In this document: positions 34,695 to 45,299 of the stretch, one piece after another | How the letters are laid out: every line of letters starts with the position of its first letter | Position numbering within the stretch: position 1 is the stretch's first letter | Assembly: GCA_946811185.2 (NCBI GenBank) | Contig: OX328097.1 | Location: forward strand, 59,115,063 to 59,179,062 | Direction of reading: 5' to 3' | DNA length: 64,000 bases | Source: Hippopus hippopus | Lineage: Eukaryota; Mollusca; Bivalvia; Cardiida; Cardiidae | Notes under the pieces: generated by a model | The model's database searches: none | Seen by the model: the letters and a program-made list of their open reading frames with translations, nothing else | Told to the model about the DNA's origin: nothing | Translations under genes and position numbers: made by a program

Positions 34695-36820
34695 TTACTG
34701 CAATGACTGTTCCTTTAATTTTTCTGATACTTATTTATTCAATTTAAAGGGTTTCATGTACGCATGTGTTTCCAGGCTTTCTCACACCATGACACAACTT
34801 TCTTTCCAAGCCACTGACTACTTTTCTCATATGCATCAGAAGCGAGAGGTGAACAATCGCCGTAAAGGAAGTTTGCCTCAACCGGCTACCGAACCCGCAA
34901 CCAGCAGGTCGCGAGTCAGATACGCTAACCACTGAGCCACCCGGACAGGCGTACAAATTTCAGGTGTCTAGTATGATGTCCGATAAAAAGACATGCTTTT
35001 TGTTGCTTTACTCTTGTGATGGGTATAAAAATGAGCGTTGAAGGTTTTTTTTTTTTTTTTTAGCAGAAAATGTTCTTTACCTTTGTTCAGTACTTTGCCA
35101 AATTTAGCAACCGTTCTTAATATTACCATTTTAATACTTAAAAGATATTTAAGCCATGCTCTGACATAAGGGAGCTAAATGCATATTTCGTATCTAAATC
35201 ATAAAAATTAAAATAAAATCTCTATGTTATGGTGAAACGAAATTAAGACTGAATATCAAATTATCTGATATTTAATTTGAGCATAAAGACAGTAACATTT
35301 TTTTAACCTTTATGCTACTTTATAAAATGGTTATGGTCATTATCAGTTTCGAAAACGGCTGAAAAACATGAAATATTAAGTTCAAAACATAAAATATGTA
35401 CGATAGCAGCTGACCGTATACCCACAGGCCACTGAAGCGCCATTTGTCTGTCACGGCACACCAAAAATCTTATTGGTCGATCATCGAACACCGTTACCAA
35501 AAAATAGCACATCGGTGATGACTACAATATAGGGCACCCAAAAGGCATTCGCCGATGTACTGTTTTGTTACGGTGTTCGATGATCGACAATTGAAAATTA
35601 GGATGTTCCGTGATATAGACCAATGGAGTTTTACATTTTATAACTTACCTAAAATAATGAAATTCCATTTGCTCTGGTGTCATTTTGCCTTTTATGTTGA
35701 TTTGATCCTTGAGATGTGCCTTTAAGTGCCTAGAAAATAGAATGAAATTACCCTATCATCCTTATACTTTTTTTACAAACAGAAAAGTAGATAATGACCA
35801 GTTGAATTATTTGCTGGAATGAGTATGGTTTTGAAAACTTTTTAATTTGTCTCTTATTTCGATTGGTTTTAATTACCATAGTTTCGTCGGTAATTTAGTC
35901 ACATCACGGCAGCCACTGCTCCTATCTACATGTTCCCGAAATTTCTAAACCAGTAAGCCTACTACGCATAAGACTCCACCGAAGCCATCGGCTGCCATTT
36001 CACAGATACTTTTGAATTGGCTGATTTTTTGTTCACAGGCTGAAAACTGCCCATTTTATTTATTTTAGGCCAACAGCTGTCCAATTTACTTATCAATCAC
36101 ATGTTCTGATGGTCATGTCAGAGACATCCTTGAGCGAAATATTTAGTTATATTCAGGGCTTGGAAACATGTATTATCTCTGTTAAAGATATTACGTTACC
36201 ACATGCATCTCTGCTGTTCAATGTGCAAGCGCCGGTCAAAAGCTATGAAATCCATTGCCCTAACCCCAAATCTTTCTGTTTATGTGTTCTGGTTGTTTGT
36301 GTACCTCTATCTCTTGGTTCCCTCTCCCTGTTCCCTCCCTCTCTGTGTGTATCTCTCTCGCACTCTTTTTAAGCTACTGTCTGCTTTTCAAAGTCTGGCC
36401 GAGCTACTATTCGAACTCAAAGGCCATAGATCACTAGTTTCGTGCGTTACCGACTGAGTTCTGGAGTTAGTGGGCATCACACGTTCTTTGACAGGGGTAA
36501 GTAATAGAAATATATCGGGGTCACCAACCTTTCTGGATTGGTTCTTATTCTATTTTCAATCTACAAAGTAACACAATTTCTGATTGGCTACACCATTTGG
36601 TTTAGCCAATCGGAAATTGTTTTGCTTTGAAATTTACAAAATTCTTGAGAATAAGACTTCGAATGTTATCAATGATAGTTGGTTAATACAGAATGGGAGT
36701 TTGACCAATAAAGATAAGACTTACTCTTCGTCTTGGGTAAAAGACGGGTCGTTAAAACTTGTTGCTCTCTGTTGTCCGTTTTGGCATGCCCCTCGTGAGC
36801 GTACGTTACCATGACGACTC
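32334..36820 (-). CDS. MCFD2-like EF-hand protein (5' end not found)
   Basis: Exons in transcription order are 36725-36820, 35649-35729, 33381-33553, 32886-33073 and 32334-32504 (stop TAG at 32334-32336). Phases agree throughout, giving about 235 codons. The EF-hand loops are DVNNDTHLDGIE (exon 3) and DVDKNGYLSYTE (exon 4), each with acidic or polar ligands at 1, 3, 5 and Glu at 12. The segment before the first hand (EHLKAHLKDQ, then MTPEQMEFHYFR) and the spacing match MCFD2, the small luminal Ca-binding partner of the LMAN1 cargo receptor in ER-to-Golgi transport. Unlike vertebrate MCFD2, which ends soon after hand 2, this protein continues for about 90 residues: a charged helix, a QFQQFQQFQ stretch, GQ repeats, six prolines and poly-Gln. 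The signal-peptide exon should lie upstream of 36820 but was not identified. CGREF1-type EF-hand proteins are an alternative. Confidence 0.75.
32677..32760 (-). repeat. SINE 3' tail with (TTTG)n/(GATT)n
   Basis: Read on the minus strand, GAACGGTGTTTAATATCAAT is followed by repeated CAAT then CAAA units. It matches the tail of the SINE at 3945-4180 and sits in an intron of the MCFD2-like gene. Confidence 0.7.
33580..34018. repeat. GAGCCATGCTCTG-end MITE interrupted by extra sequence
   Basis: The left part (TTCTCTGTGAAAAGGTGGTT, 'CATCTGCAAAAAGTATCGAC') runs to about 33700. The matching right end (GATGCATTAAAATCCCTTTT to CACCGCTCAT) is at about 33980-34018. The roughly 280 bp between is not family sequence, so this copy has an insertion or has been rearranged. 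Confidence 0.55.
34037..34135 (-). repeat. SINE 3' fragment
   Basis: On the minus strand it reads 'GTAGGTGCACTGACCGCCATGATATGACC', here quoted in part, ending in GTGTTAAACTCCAATACAAA. It corresponds to the 'GTGCACTGGCCGCC' and tail region of the SINE at 3945-4180. Confidence 0.6.
34661..34695. repeat. (TTTC)n microsatellite
   Basis: An uninterrupted TTTC run in an intron of the MCFD2-like gene. Confidence 0.95.
34744..34956 (-). repeat. tRNA-derived SINE
   Basis: On the minus strand the A box (GTGGCTCAGTGGTTAGCGTA) lies near 34940-34920 and the B box (TGCGGGTTCGGTAGCC) near 34896-34880, at normal tRNA spacing. The body continues with 'GTGGCTTGGAAAGAAAGTTG'. It is not a tRNA gene because the acceptor stem does not close. 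Confidence 0.75.
35470..35600. repeat. Palindromic element, 37-40-bp arms
   Basis: The left arm GGTCGATCATCGAACACCGT onward (35475-35515) pairs with the right arm at 35552-35588 (CGGTGTTCGATGATCGAC at its end). The loop is about 36 bp. It is in an intron of the MCFD2-like gene. Confidence 0.75.
36380..36475 (-). repeat. tRNA-derived SINE head
   Basis: On the minus strand AACTCAGTCGGTAACGCACG (A box) is followed by TTGAGTTCGAATAGTAGC (B box). The body beyond is CT-rich and not assigned. Confidence 0.65.
36510..36705. repeat. TTCACCAACCATTCTTA-end palindromic MITE
   Basis: The central palindrome is GGCTACACCATTTGGTTTAGCC (split around 36598), with arms containing 'AAAGTAACACAATTTCTGATT' in part. 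Ends GGTCACCAACCTTTCTGG and TAGTTGGTTAATACAG are diverged. It ends about 20 bp from the first detected exon of the MCFD2-like gene. Confidence 0.65.
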
Positions 36821-36931
36821 CTATACATACCAACCATAATGTTCTTTGTATTTGAAAAAATAAACATTCTGAAAAGAGAACCGGAGTTATAGAACCTTGA
36901 AAATTAAAATGAAAAAAAAAAAAATGACTAT

Positions 36932-37144
36932 TAACCCCTTAGGCTGCTAAGCGCGACTCACTGACCTTTTGCAGACAGTGTAGATCAAGATCTGACTGCA
37001 CAGAACGTGCAGTCTGATCTTTGATCTACACTGTCCGAATAAGGACAAAATTCTCCCCAAAAAATACCTTCGAAATAGCAAATTTGGGGTTTGTAACATC
37101 GATTTAGAATGTTCGTTTCATTTATTTAGCAGGATAGGAGTTGA
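36932..37144. repeat. Second TTAA-flanked MITE family, inverted copy
   Basis: The left end is TTAACCCCTTAGGCTGCTAA and the right end is TTAGCAGGATAGGAGTTGA. The hairpin is AGACTGCACAGAACGTGCAG-like around 36993-37020. It is 213 bp and inverted relative to 20828-21038. Confidence 0.8.
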
Positions 37145-37464
37145 GCTCTTTTTTGCCCTTATTATGGTTACTTCTTGGAAGCATTTCATTGAGTTCTATT
37201 AACAACATCGTGGTTACAGATTAGATAATTCCATTTCAAATTAAATTTTTCCCCACCAATCTCGATACATAATGATACAAAATAGCCTCCAAGGCTTTCC
37301 ACGAATGTGATGTAAATTACTGATAAATTGAACGGACAGGAGAAATATTGTACAACTTGTCAAAAAAGCATTAAACTTTTGACAGGTGCATGTGAGCCCA
37401 GGGCTATGATTTCTATGCTTGACACATAACCCGTAAACAGTTTTATTGCATCCTGCTGTTGATA

Positions 37465-37540
37465 GGTTTGGAAAACACTGTCGGAAAAAGAGCACTTGCT
37501 TATACAAGCAAGTGCTCTTTTTCCAACAAGGTTTTCAGTA
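37465..37540. repeat. Variant hairpin: family arms with a different core
   Basis: The outer text GGAAAACACTGTCGGAAAAA and TTTTTCCAACAAGGTTTTCA is that of the TTAA-type hairpin family. The inner stem is AGCACTTGCTTATACAAGCA instead of the usual AAATGCTGGTAACCAGCATT. Pairing is perfect over about 27 bp. Confidence 0.75.
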
Positions 37541-37544
37541 CTGA

Positions 37545-40500
37545 TGAAAAAATGTTTCTTTCCAATGTTTGTAACTTATGAAACTTGTGACAGGCTTTGC
37601 TAGGTCAGAAAACGCCTATTAAATCATGGGTTAATATTTCATTATTGTCCAGCAACTGTGCGTGATTACTGCATTAAACGGTCTACATTTATTTGTTTCC
37701 TGCTAGCTCATACAGTTAAAAAGTAATGAAAATACACTAACCATGATCACCTACCCCCTCATCTCCACACACTTCCAGAATCAGTATTTAGCAATCACTA
37801 TATCTTCTAGATCTATAGCAACGCTTTAAAGTTACAAAGCAGCAAGTAAAAGTTATCCGAAATTCTATTGTTCAATTATTAGGAATCTACGTTTCTAAGA
37901 TCGAAAGCATCTGCAGACGAAAAATTAAATGTGGCTCGAATGGTGAAGATTTTCTTTGAAAGGACAACATACATTGTGGCAAACAGGAAAGATTGCTCGT
38001 TTCTAGCAATTCATCGTCTCGCTACAATGTTCCGAAATGGTCTGCTGCAAGACGAAACAAAGTCGTCTGCTCGAGTTATTGTGATACTGTTAGCTTAACA
38101 CAATTAAACTGTAAATATATTGCGTCCATATGTATGACGTAACTCAGAAAAATTGCTCGTATTGCAACAAATTAATTGTTATATGAATTACGGTATATGG
38201 CCAAAAATAGCATTGAGTTTTAGAATTCTTCGAGAGAGCCCGAAAGACAAATAGAGTTTATTCAGAAAGTATTACCATGATGTTAATTTCCTCCCTTAAT
38301 TGCAAGCTCAAAGCAATTTTAAAGCGTATGAAAAAGGGCATTCGAATAAACCAAAACAATATGTTTATATGCTTTCAAAAGTCACTCAACTGTTTCAGTG
38401 ACAAGAGATAAAAATGGTAATATAATTATTATAAATGTTTCATGAGGCAAGAACGATTCAGTCCAGATGTGCAATCAAAAAATATTATAGGAAAAAAAGA
38501 GAAACTAAAGTGAAACTTACATGTGTTCTGTTCTTACTTCCGTTCTAATTTGCCTGACAAGGTACACGTCAGTGAAAACTTACACGCTTGAGACGACGTA
38601 CGTTGAACTTGTTAAAAAGATTGATTGACGTTTACCGGCGAGCCTCGTTTCAAACACTATAGTCTGGTCCCCGGTGTAACGCTTACGTTCACTCAATAGG
38701 TAGGAAACCAGCCTGACGACGGCCACGGCCACGGTTTCATGACAGTTCACCGATATCAAACTGGTATAATTTAAAATAATCTGAATTTTTTCTATGGCGA
38801 TCAGTGACCTTGCTGTTTATCAAACACTTTTACAGGTGTAAAAAATTCTTTGCCTATGCTTTGTCATACACTATCGCATTCAGTGGTCATACGATACGGC
38901 TTATTACTGTATATGGCCATATGGTTGCAAGGAATGATGGCAGGGTCGCACAGCACAAAAGGTTGTTTGCCACTTGCAGCGTTAAGTTGATAAGAGAGCA
39001 CATTCTGTATCTTTAACCCCGTATACTGTTACATTAATCAAATGAAAACATACAGCAAATAGTTTCAAATAATGGCACTGCGATTTCGGTTCTTTTCTCC
39101 TGAAAATGTCATTGTATCTGATTGTTATGATGCAAGATCATCTGTCCGCAAGTTCTGTGCAGTCTGATCTCGGATTTACGCAATTCACAAAAGCAAAGAT
39201 ATGTTGTTGCGCTAGGAGTCTAGGAGTTAAAGGATATGAAGACCGATTAGCATTCAGCATTCCAATCTTTTTAACTGGTTGACGTCTTGCTTTCATTCAT
39301 CAATTCGTTTGGAGCTCAAAGGGGTATCCTCAAAGGATGTAAGTTTGCTGTTTAACGCCGTTTTCCACAGTAAAATAACGACTGAAAGTGCATTTTGTTC
39401 GAACACAGGAAGTTCCTTCGCCAGTACTCAGCACAATATTCTTTCCAAGTCACCAGCTACTTTCCCATGTAAAATAGCGCCGACATATGGATGGCTCATC
39501 ATCAAGATGAACGAGAGATAAACGAGTATCATCTATTTCTGACTGAAGAAATTGTCCAAGTGAGGACAAGACCCCTGTAATAACAGTGCTCCAGCTAGCA
39601 GTAAATAGCAGGGTGCGGCACTCTGCCACTTATCTTGGACACTTTGCGCTTGTAAGAGGAAGCTGGAAAACTCGTATAACTATGACAAGAACTTTTCTTT
39701 TTTAAGCCTTTAGCAAACGACTTAATTTTAGACTGTACTTTGCTGAAAGCACATATAGACGACAAAGTCTATGCGGCTCAAACTATCGGATCAATCTGTA
39801 AAAAGTTAGAAAACACTGCGGGAAAAGGAGAAAATGCTGGTTACCAGCATTTGAGCACATATTCTGCTCAAAGCGCTCTTTTTAGCCCAAGCATCTTGCC
39901 CTATATTGATCCCAGCTGAAGCACTGCCTTTACGATACCGACTTAGCTACCGGGTTCGATACATACAAAAGACTACAATGATGAAATTCCAGAACATTTT
40001 TTTGTCTTTTCTGTTTTGTCTGGATATTTTAAACCATAAGGTATTACATACTACTAGAAAACTTTCACACAGACATAAAAATGAAACTGTTGAACACAAA
40101 ACTTATAACTAATAGACAAATCACTGTTTGAGCTAACAACCATTGATAAAGATACACTGACACAATGTATCTTCGATGTTATGTAATCTAAAAGACTAGT
40201 TCTCGAGACAGGAGAGACATTAAGTACTCGATCGCAGACAGAACACCTTTTTATTCTTTCATACATGTATCATATTTTCTTTTTCATAATGCCATAATAT
40301 TGAAATAGTAAAGAAAAACACCACGATCGTCATTAGGCAACATAGTGGAAAACTGTCATTCACATTTTTTTTAACTTGGCCTTGTATTCACCTGGACAGA
40401 TGCCAGGACAACTTATGTGATAGATAAAATTGAGGTCTGCAAAGGATCAATTGATGAAATTGCTATCAATTTCACCTAGATTTTTAACCTACATGGCCAA

Positions 40501-40650
40501 TGTCAAAGCTGCCAAATGTATACATATTGACAAATATTATGACAAAGTTTATGATGATTGGATGAAAATTGCTCTAAATATTATTTTTATAGGATTAACA
40601 ATTACTTTCAAAATTGAAATAGATGTTATGAGAAATATATTAAAAACAAA
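37545..40650. other. Intergenic or 5' region upstream of the MCFD2-like exons
   Basis: It contains variant hairpins at about 37970-38030 and 39810-39860, a SINE fragment at 39340-39490, and a more GC-balanced stretch at 38500-38720. That stretch has minus-strand donor-like sites (CAT|GTAAGT near 38514 and CGT|GTAAGT near 38585) and could hold the missing 5' exon or exons of the MCFD2-like gene. No signal-peptide frame was confirmed there. Confidence 0.4.
39340..39490 (-). repeat. SINE 3' half
   Basis: On the minus strand the body 'AGTAGCTGGTGACTTGGAAA' and 'AGTACTGGCGAAGGAAC' is followed by ACTGTGGAAAACGGCGTTAA. It is the same family as 3945-4180. Confidence 0.7.
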
Positions 40651-40714
40651 CATTTAGACACAGTAGATAACAAAAAAAAAAGACAACCTGTGCTCTATAC
40701 AGCCTTAAAACATT

Positions 40715-41213
40715 CCTAGGACAATCCTGGACAGTTCGTATCAGGCCAACTGGTGGAAGATAATTGGTACCCAAGACAACTGGGACCTTTACACAACTGG
40801 TACTAAGGAAAACTCATACCTGGGATAATTTTTACGAGGGCAATTGGTACCAAGGAAAACTTGTAGCCAGACAATTTACACCTAGGAAAACCCCTACTTA
40901 AAACAATTTGTACCTAAGACGATCATACACATGGTGATTTACTCCCTAAAGAATCCTTAAACAATAGGAGAAGTATCCAGTATTAATACTTTTGAGTGAG
41001 AGTTCACCTGGGTAAAAATTGTCCCATGTACCAATTGTCTAAGGTATGAGTTGTCCGGAGTAAGAATTGTCCAAAGTACAAATTGTCTTTAGTATCAATT
41101 ATTTGGTACCAATTGTCCTGGGTAACCATAGCCTGGTACCTGTTGTCCTGGTATAAATTGTTCCAGGTACCAAATTATCCTGGTGCCAAGTGTCCAAGAA
41201 CAAATTGATCTGT
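40715..41213. repeat. Inverted pair of arrays of a 16-bp unit
   Basis: The left array (about 40715-40935) is built of about 13 diverged units related to CCAGGACAATTGGTAC. The right array (about 41013-41213) has about 12 units related to GTACCAATTGTCCTGG, the exact reverse complement. Most units are 14-17 bp, and GTAC/GTAT marks the unit edge. About 80 bp separate the arrays. No coding capacity or known family is recognised. Confidence 0.85.
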
Positions 41214-41580
41214 TACAATATCATAAATCTCATTAAAACAAACATTTAGATACAGTTTCATAGAAATTTGATTTTAAAAAATCTGTGTTCTTTAAAGCCT
41301 AAACACAACTGACTACAGGCTATCTAAAGATTCATCTTAAGCACTTTGAGCTTAAGTGAGCTTGAAATTAAACACATTATTTTGTGCATAGATGAGCAAA
41401 ACATGTTTGTATTAGGTGAACTAAAAATTTAACTAACTATCTTAATACTTTCTCAACAGACCATAATCTATTTGCGAGGGGTATAACCACATGGGCATGC
41501 AATAAAATACATGTACTTAAGTTAACTTCACTAGGCATGATCCCTACATGATATGATTGGCAAGGTAATTAATTATGTTA

Positions 41581-41822
41581 GAGCCGTGCACTAGCAAAAG
41601 GGGGTTTAATGCATATCTATGATGCATTATACCATGCAAGACATCATATAATGATGGATCCATAAATCCATTTTGTCTCACAAAGACTGGTCCGTTTTTG
41701 CATAATTTTACCAAAATCAAATACTTTCAGCCCAGGTCAGCCTGTGCGTACTGTGCAGGCTGAAATGGGTCAATATGTTTTGCAGATGCACTAAGCCCCC
41801 TTTTCACACTGCATGGCTCATC
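41581..41822. repeat. GAGCCATGCTCTG-end MITE
   Basis: The left end GAGCCGTGCACTAGCAAAAG and the right end TTTTCACACTGCATGGCTC are inverted. The core is AGGTCAGCCTGTGCG and TGTGCAGGCTGA. Confidence 0.8.
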
Positions 41823-42064
41823 TGTTCTTTGCAAGATCTAAGCATTGTCCTATCACTTCAATTGCTCCTGCAAACAGTGTAAGTCAAGTCAAGATCAGAC
41901 TGAAAAGAAAAATGTATCCCAATCTTGTTTCAGCACTACGCTCTCTTTGGTAAGATATTTAGAATTGCTTTAAAACTGCAATACCTAGACCTTTTTTCCA
42001 CACTGAAATTATCAATTTTTTTTTTCCGGCAATCTGAAAATTAACCCTTGTTGGCACAAAATAT

Positions 42065-42293
42065 TTTACCCTTTACCGGACGACAAAATTTTAGCCTTAT
42101 CCAAATTGAAAGCATTTGCAGACGACAATTTCAGTGTTGCTCAAATGGTGCGATTTTTCTATGATAGGGTAGAAAACATTGTGGGAAAAGGAGAAAATGC
42201 TGGTTACCAGCATTTTCTCCTTTTCCCACAATGTTTTCAAAAGGCTTCTCTCCCAGGGTCGTTAAAATTCGGCATTGTGCGGTAAAGGGTTAA
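42065..42293. repeat. TTAA-type hairpin MITE, complete
   Basis: The left end is TTTACCCTTTACCGGACGAC and the right end is GCGGTAAAGGGTTAA. The core hairpin is at about 42180-42236 and is perfect over about 28 bp each side. Confidence 0.85.
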
Positions 42294-42299
42294 AGTCAA

Positions 42300-45200
42300 T
42301 CTCTATCAACAGCTAAAAATACAATCCACTGAAAACAAGAAAATATTTTTTAAGCAATAGGTTTGACTAAACAAGCGGGCAGTATAGATCCAAAATCAGA
42401 CATGTTCTGTGTGGTGTGATATTGAACTTTGCCATCGTCAAAGGCTCCTGCTTTCAGCTAAGGCACAGAAACATTTAAACCATTATTAAAATATCCCGAG
42501 CTTTAACAACACTGAGAAAGAAAACTTCAAAAAAATGTGTGAAAAGAAAAAAAATGGTGGTAACCAGCATTTTCTTCTATTGTTTTACTACATTGTTCTC
42601 TACCCTTCAAAAGACAAAAATGCCTACAATAATGGTATTTGCCCTTAACTCTCTACCAAACTGCAAAATATAGGACTCAACAAAATTCAAACCATTTGCA
42701 GTCGACAAATAACATGTAGATCAAATGATGATTTCTGACTTTCACAGGACGGGAAACATTGTGGAAAAGGACAAAATGCTGGTTCTTTCTGCCACAATCA
42801 TTTCAAAAGCCTACTCTTTCAGAGTTGTTAAAAATCAGGATTGTGTGGTAAAGGGTTAAAGGGTAGAAATATTGTTTGAAGAGGATAAAATGCTTTTTTT
42901 CAACCAGCCATTTTCATCAGGGTTGTTTAAACATGCTTGGGAAAGAATTAAAATAAGTTTGGTCCTGTAAAGTTTTTGGAGCACATTAGTAGCATAAATT
43001 CAAGAAAACAACTGACAATTTACAATCTGCATATTGAAAAAAGTTCAAACATCTCAGCAAAAAACTTTTGCAGGTTTTAACTATCTAGTAGTATTTCACT
43101 AAAATACTATGTATGACTAGGGCATGCACAAAACTCTTTACCAAACAGTTCATTTCTTTATTTCCCACAATGTTTTCAGACTCAAAACCAGTTGTATGAA
43201 CCATATCTAATTGGCCATCTGTAAATGCTTTCAATTTAGGCAAATTTAATATTTTGTCCTATGGTAAAGAGTTACCTGTAACTCGTTTATCAAATCACAA
43301 AATTTTAGGCTTGTCCGATTTCAAAGTATTTGCAGATAACTGATATAAGAAACGTGACTAAAAAATTGACATTTGACCTTGGACGGGTCAAAAACATTGT
43401 GGTAAAAGGAGAAAATGATGATTATCAGCATTTTCTCCTTTACCCAAAATGTTTTCAAAAGTTTTCTCCATCAGGGTCTTTTTAAAAATCAGGTTGTTTG
43501 GTAAAGAGTTAAACACAAGCTAAAAAGTAGAAAAGAAAAGTGCTAACCTATAATATCAAAATAATACTGTCCCAAGTCAAGTCATTAGTTATGACTGTGT
43601 GCATTTATTTTTCACTTTGCTGACTATTCTTGAAAAAATCAAAGTTTTCACATAGATTCATGTATTTAGTTTAATTACATACCAAACAGTGATAAACTTG
43701 GATATATCAGATAAATTTTGTTACCACTAGTTATCCATTAAAGCGCCTTTCATGTACATACATGTAGTTGCCTTTACGGCCAGTAAAGATCAAGATCAGG
43801 CTGTGCAATGTTTGCAGCCCTATCTCTAATCTACATCATCCGTTTGGCTGTGACACAATAGCAGCTATACAATTGCTTTTACTAAGGTCTTATTTCTAGA
43901 ACAGATTTGTCCACTTAGCTCATTTGGTGTTTTATGGGTTAGTATCTGCATTGAAGTGAAGATATCACTTTTACTAGAGTGGGCAACTGCTTTTTCTGCA
44001 TTTTCTTAATCTCAGCATGGTACTCTTTCACTGATAATTTGTAAGTTTTTGGGTACAAATTACTGTATCTTTATGCCTATGGTCAAATCTACGAAATTTG
44101 TTAATTTGTTTTGCAAACCTGTGGTAACTTTTTTATGTACAGGAATATTTCTGTAACACTTCAATCAGGGGCAGATACGGAAAGTGGCATACACTTGTAT
44201 CCCAAGCAAACAGTGTGTGCATTTCAGAGGAAGGAAATTTGATGTAATTTACATGCATTTCAGCTACAATTGTTGCGCTATATGTCATCTGATACGTCAC
44301 CTGCTTCTGCTAAAAATATACAACAGAAAGCTTAATTTCCATCTCTTCATCCCATTTTTGAAAATCAAAAGAAAGCAAAGGATGAATTATATAAACAAAA
44401 AAAAGAATAACAAGCTTTTTGTATGTGATAGTAAAAGTCGTAACATGAAGGGGATGTGATGGGGTTAAAAACACACTCGTCCTTAAGACTCATTCTACAA
44501 CTGCATCACAGTCCATTCTCGTGACAGGTTTTTAATTTCACACTCAGCCAGTTGATTATCCTTTGTATTATTGATCATGACTTCAAATCTCCTTATACTT
44601 ATATCTGTTCACAACTCTCTTATAAACATAAACTATAAAAAAAAAAACCAACAAACAAAAATAACAAACATGCATAAAATAAGCTTTGGCAAGACAGCTT
44701 TACACAAACCAACAATTTAACATTTCATTGACCTTAACCCTTTACCACACAGTCCCAAGTTTAAATGGCTCTGAGGAACAAACCTTTTTAGCCCTTTACC
44801 AGACGACAAAATTTTAGCCTTGTCAAAATTGAAAGCATTTGCAGACGACAATTTCAACGTGGCTCAAATGGTGCAATTTTTCTTTAATAGGGTATAAAAC
44901 ATAGTGGGAAAAGAAGAAAATGCTGGTAACCAGCATTTTCTCCTTTTCCCATTATGTTTTCAAAACGCTTCTTTCCCAGGGTCTTTAAGAGTCGGCATTG
45001 TGTTGTAAAGGGCTAAAAAATTGTGAGAAAAGGGGAAAATGCTAGTTACCAGCATTTTCTCGTTTTCCCACAATGTTTTCTATCCTATAAAAGACAAACT
45101 CCATCATTTGAGCCACATTTAAATTGTCATCTGCAAACGCTTTCAATTTGGAACCGTCTAAGTTTTTGTCATCTGGTTAAGAGTTAATGTTTCAAAAGCC
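42300..45200. other. Intergenic, packed with hairpin MITEs
   Basis: Cores of the TTAA-type family are at about 42540-42600, 42755-42800 (partial), 43395-43455, 44905-44960 and 45015-45075. A second-family core is near 43785-43850. The last two first-family copies (from about 44788 to 45187) are adjacent in inverted orientation. No gene is seen. Confidence 0.6.
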
Positions 45201-45299
45201 ACTTCTGACAAAGTAGATCCAAGATTAGCATGCACAAATCTGATCTTGGATGCACCTTGTCTGATAAAGGAAGGATTAAAGCAGCCTTTACAATGTAAA

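Noticed and set aside
34875..34956. Possible tRNA gene on the minus strand
   Set aside because: The promoter boxes are good, but the acceptor stem does not pair and the sequence continues into a SINE body.
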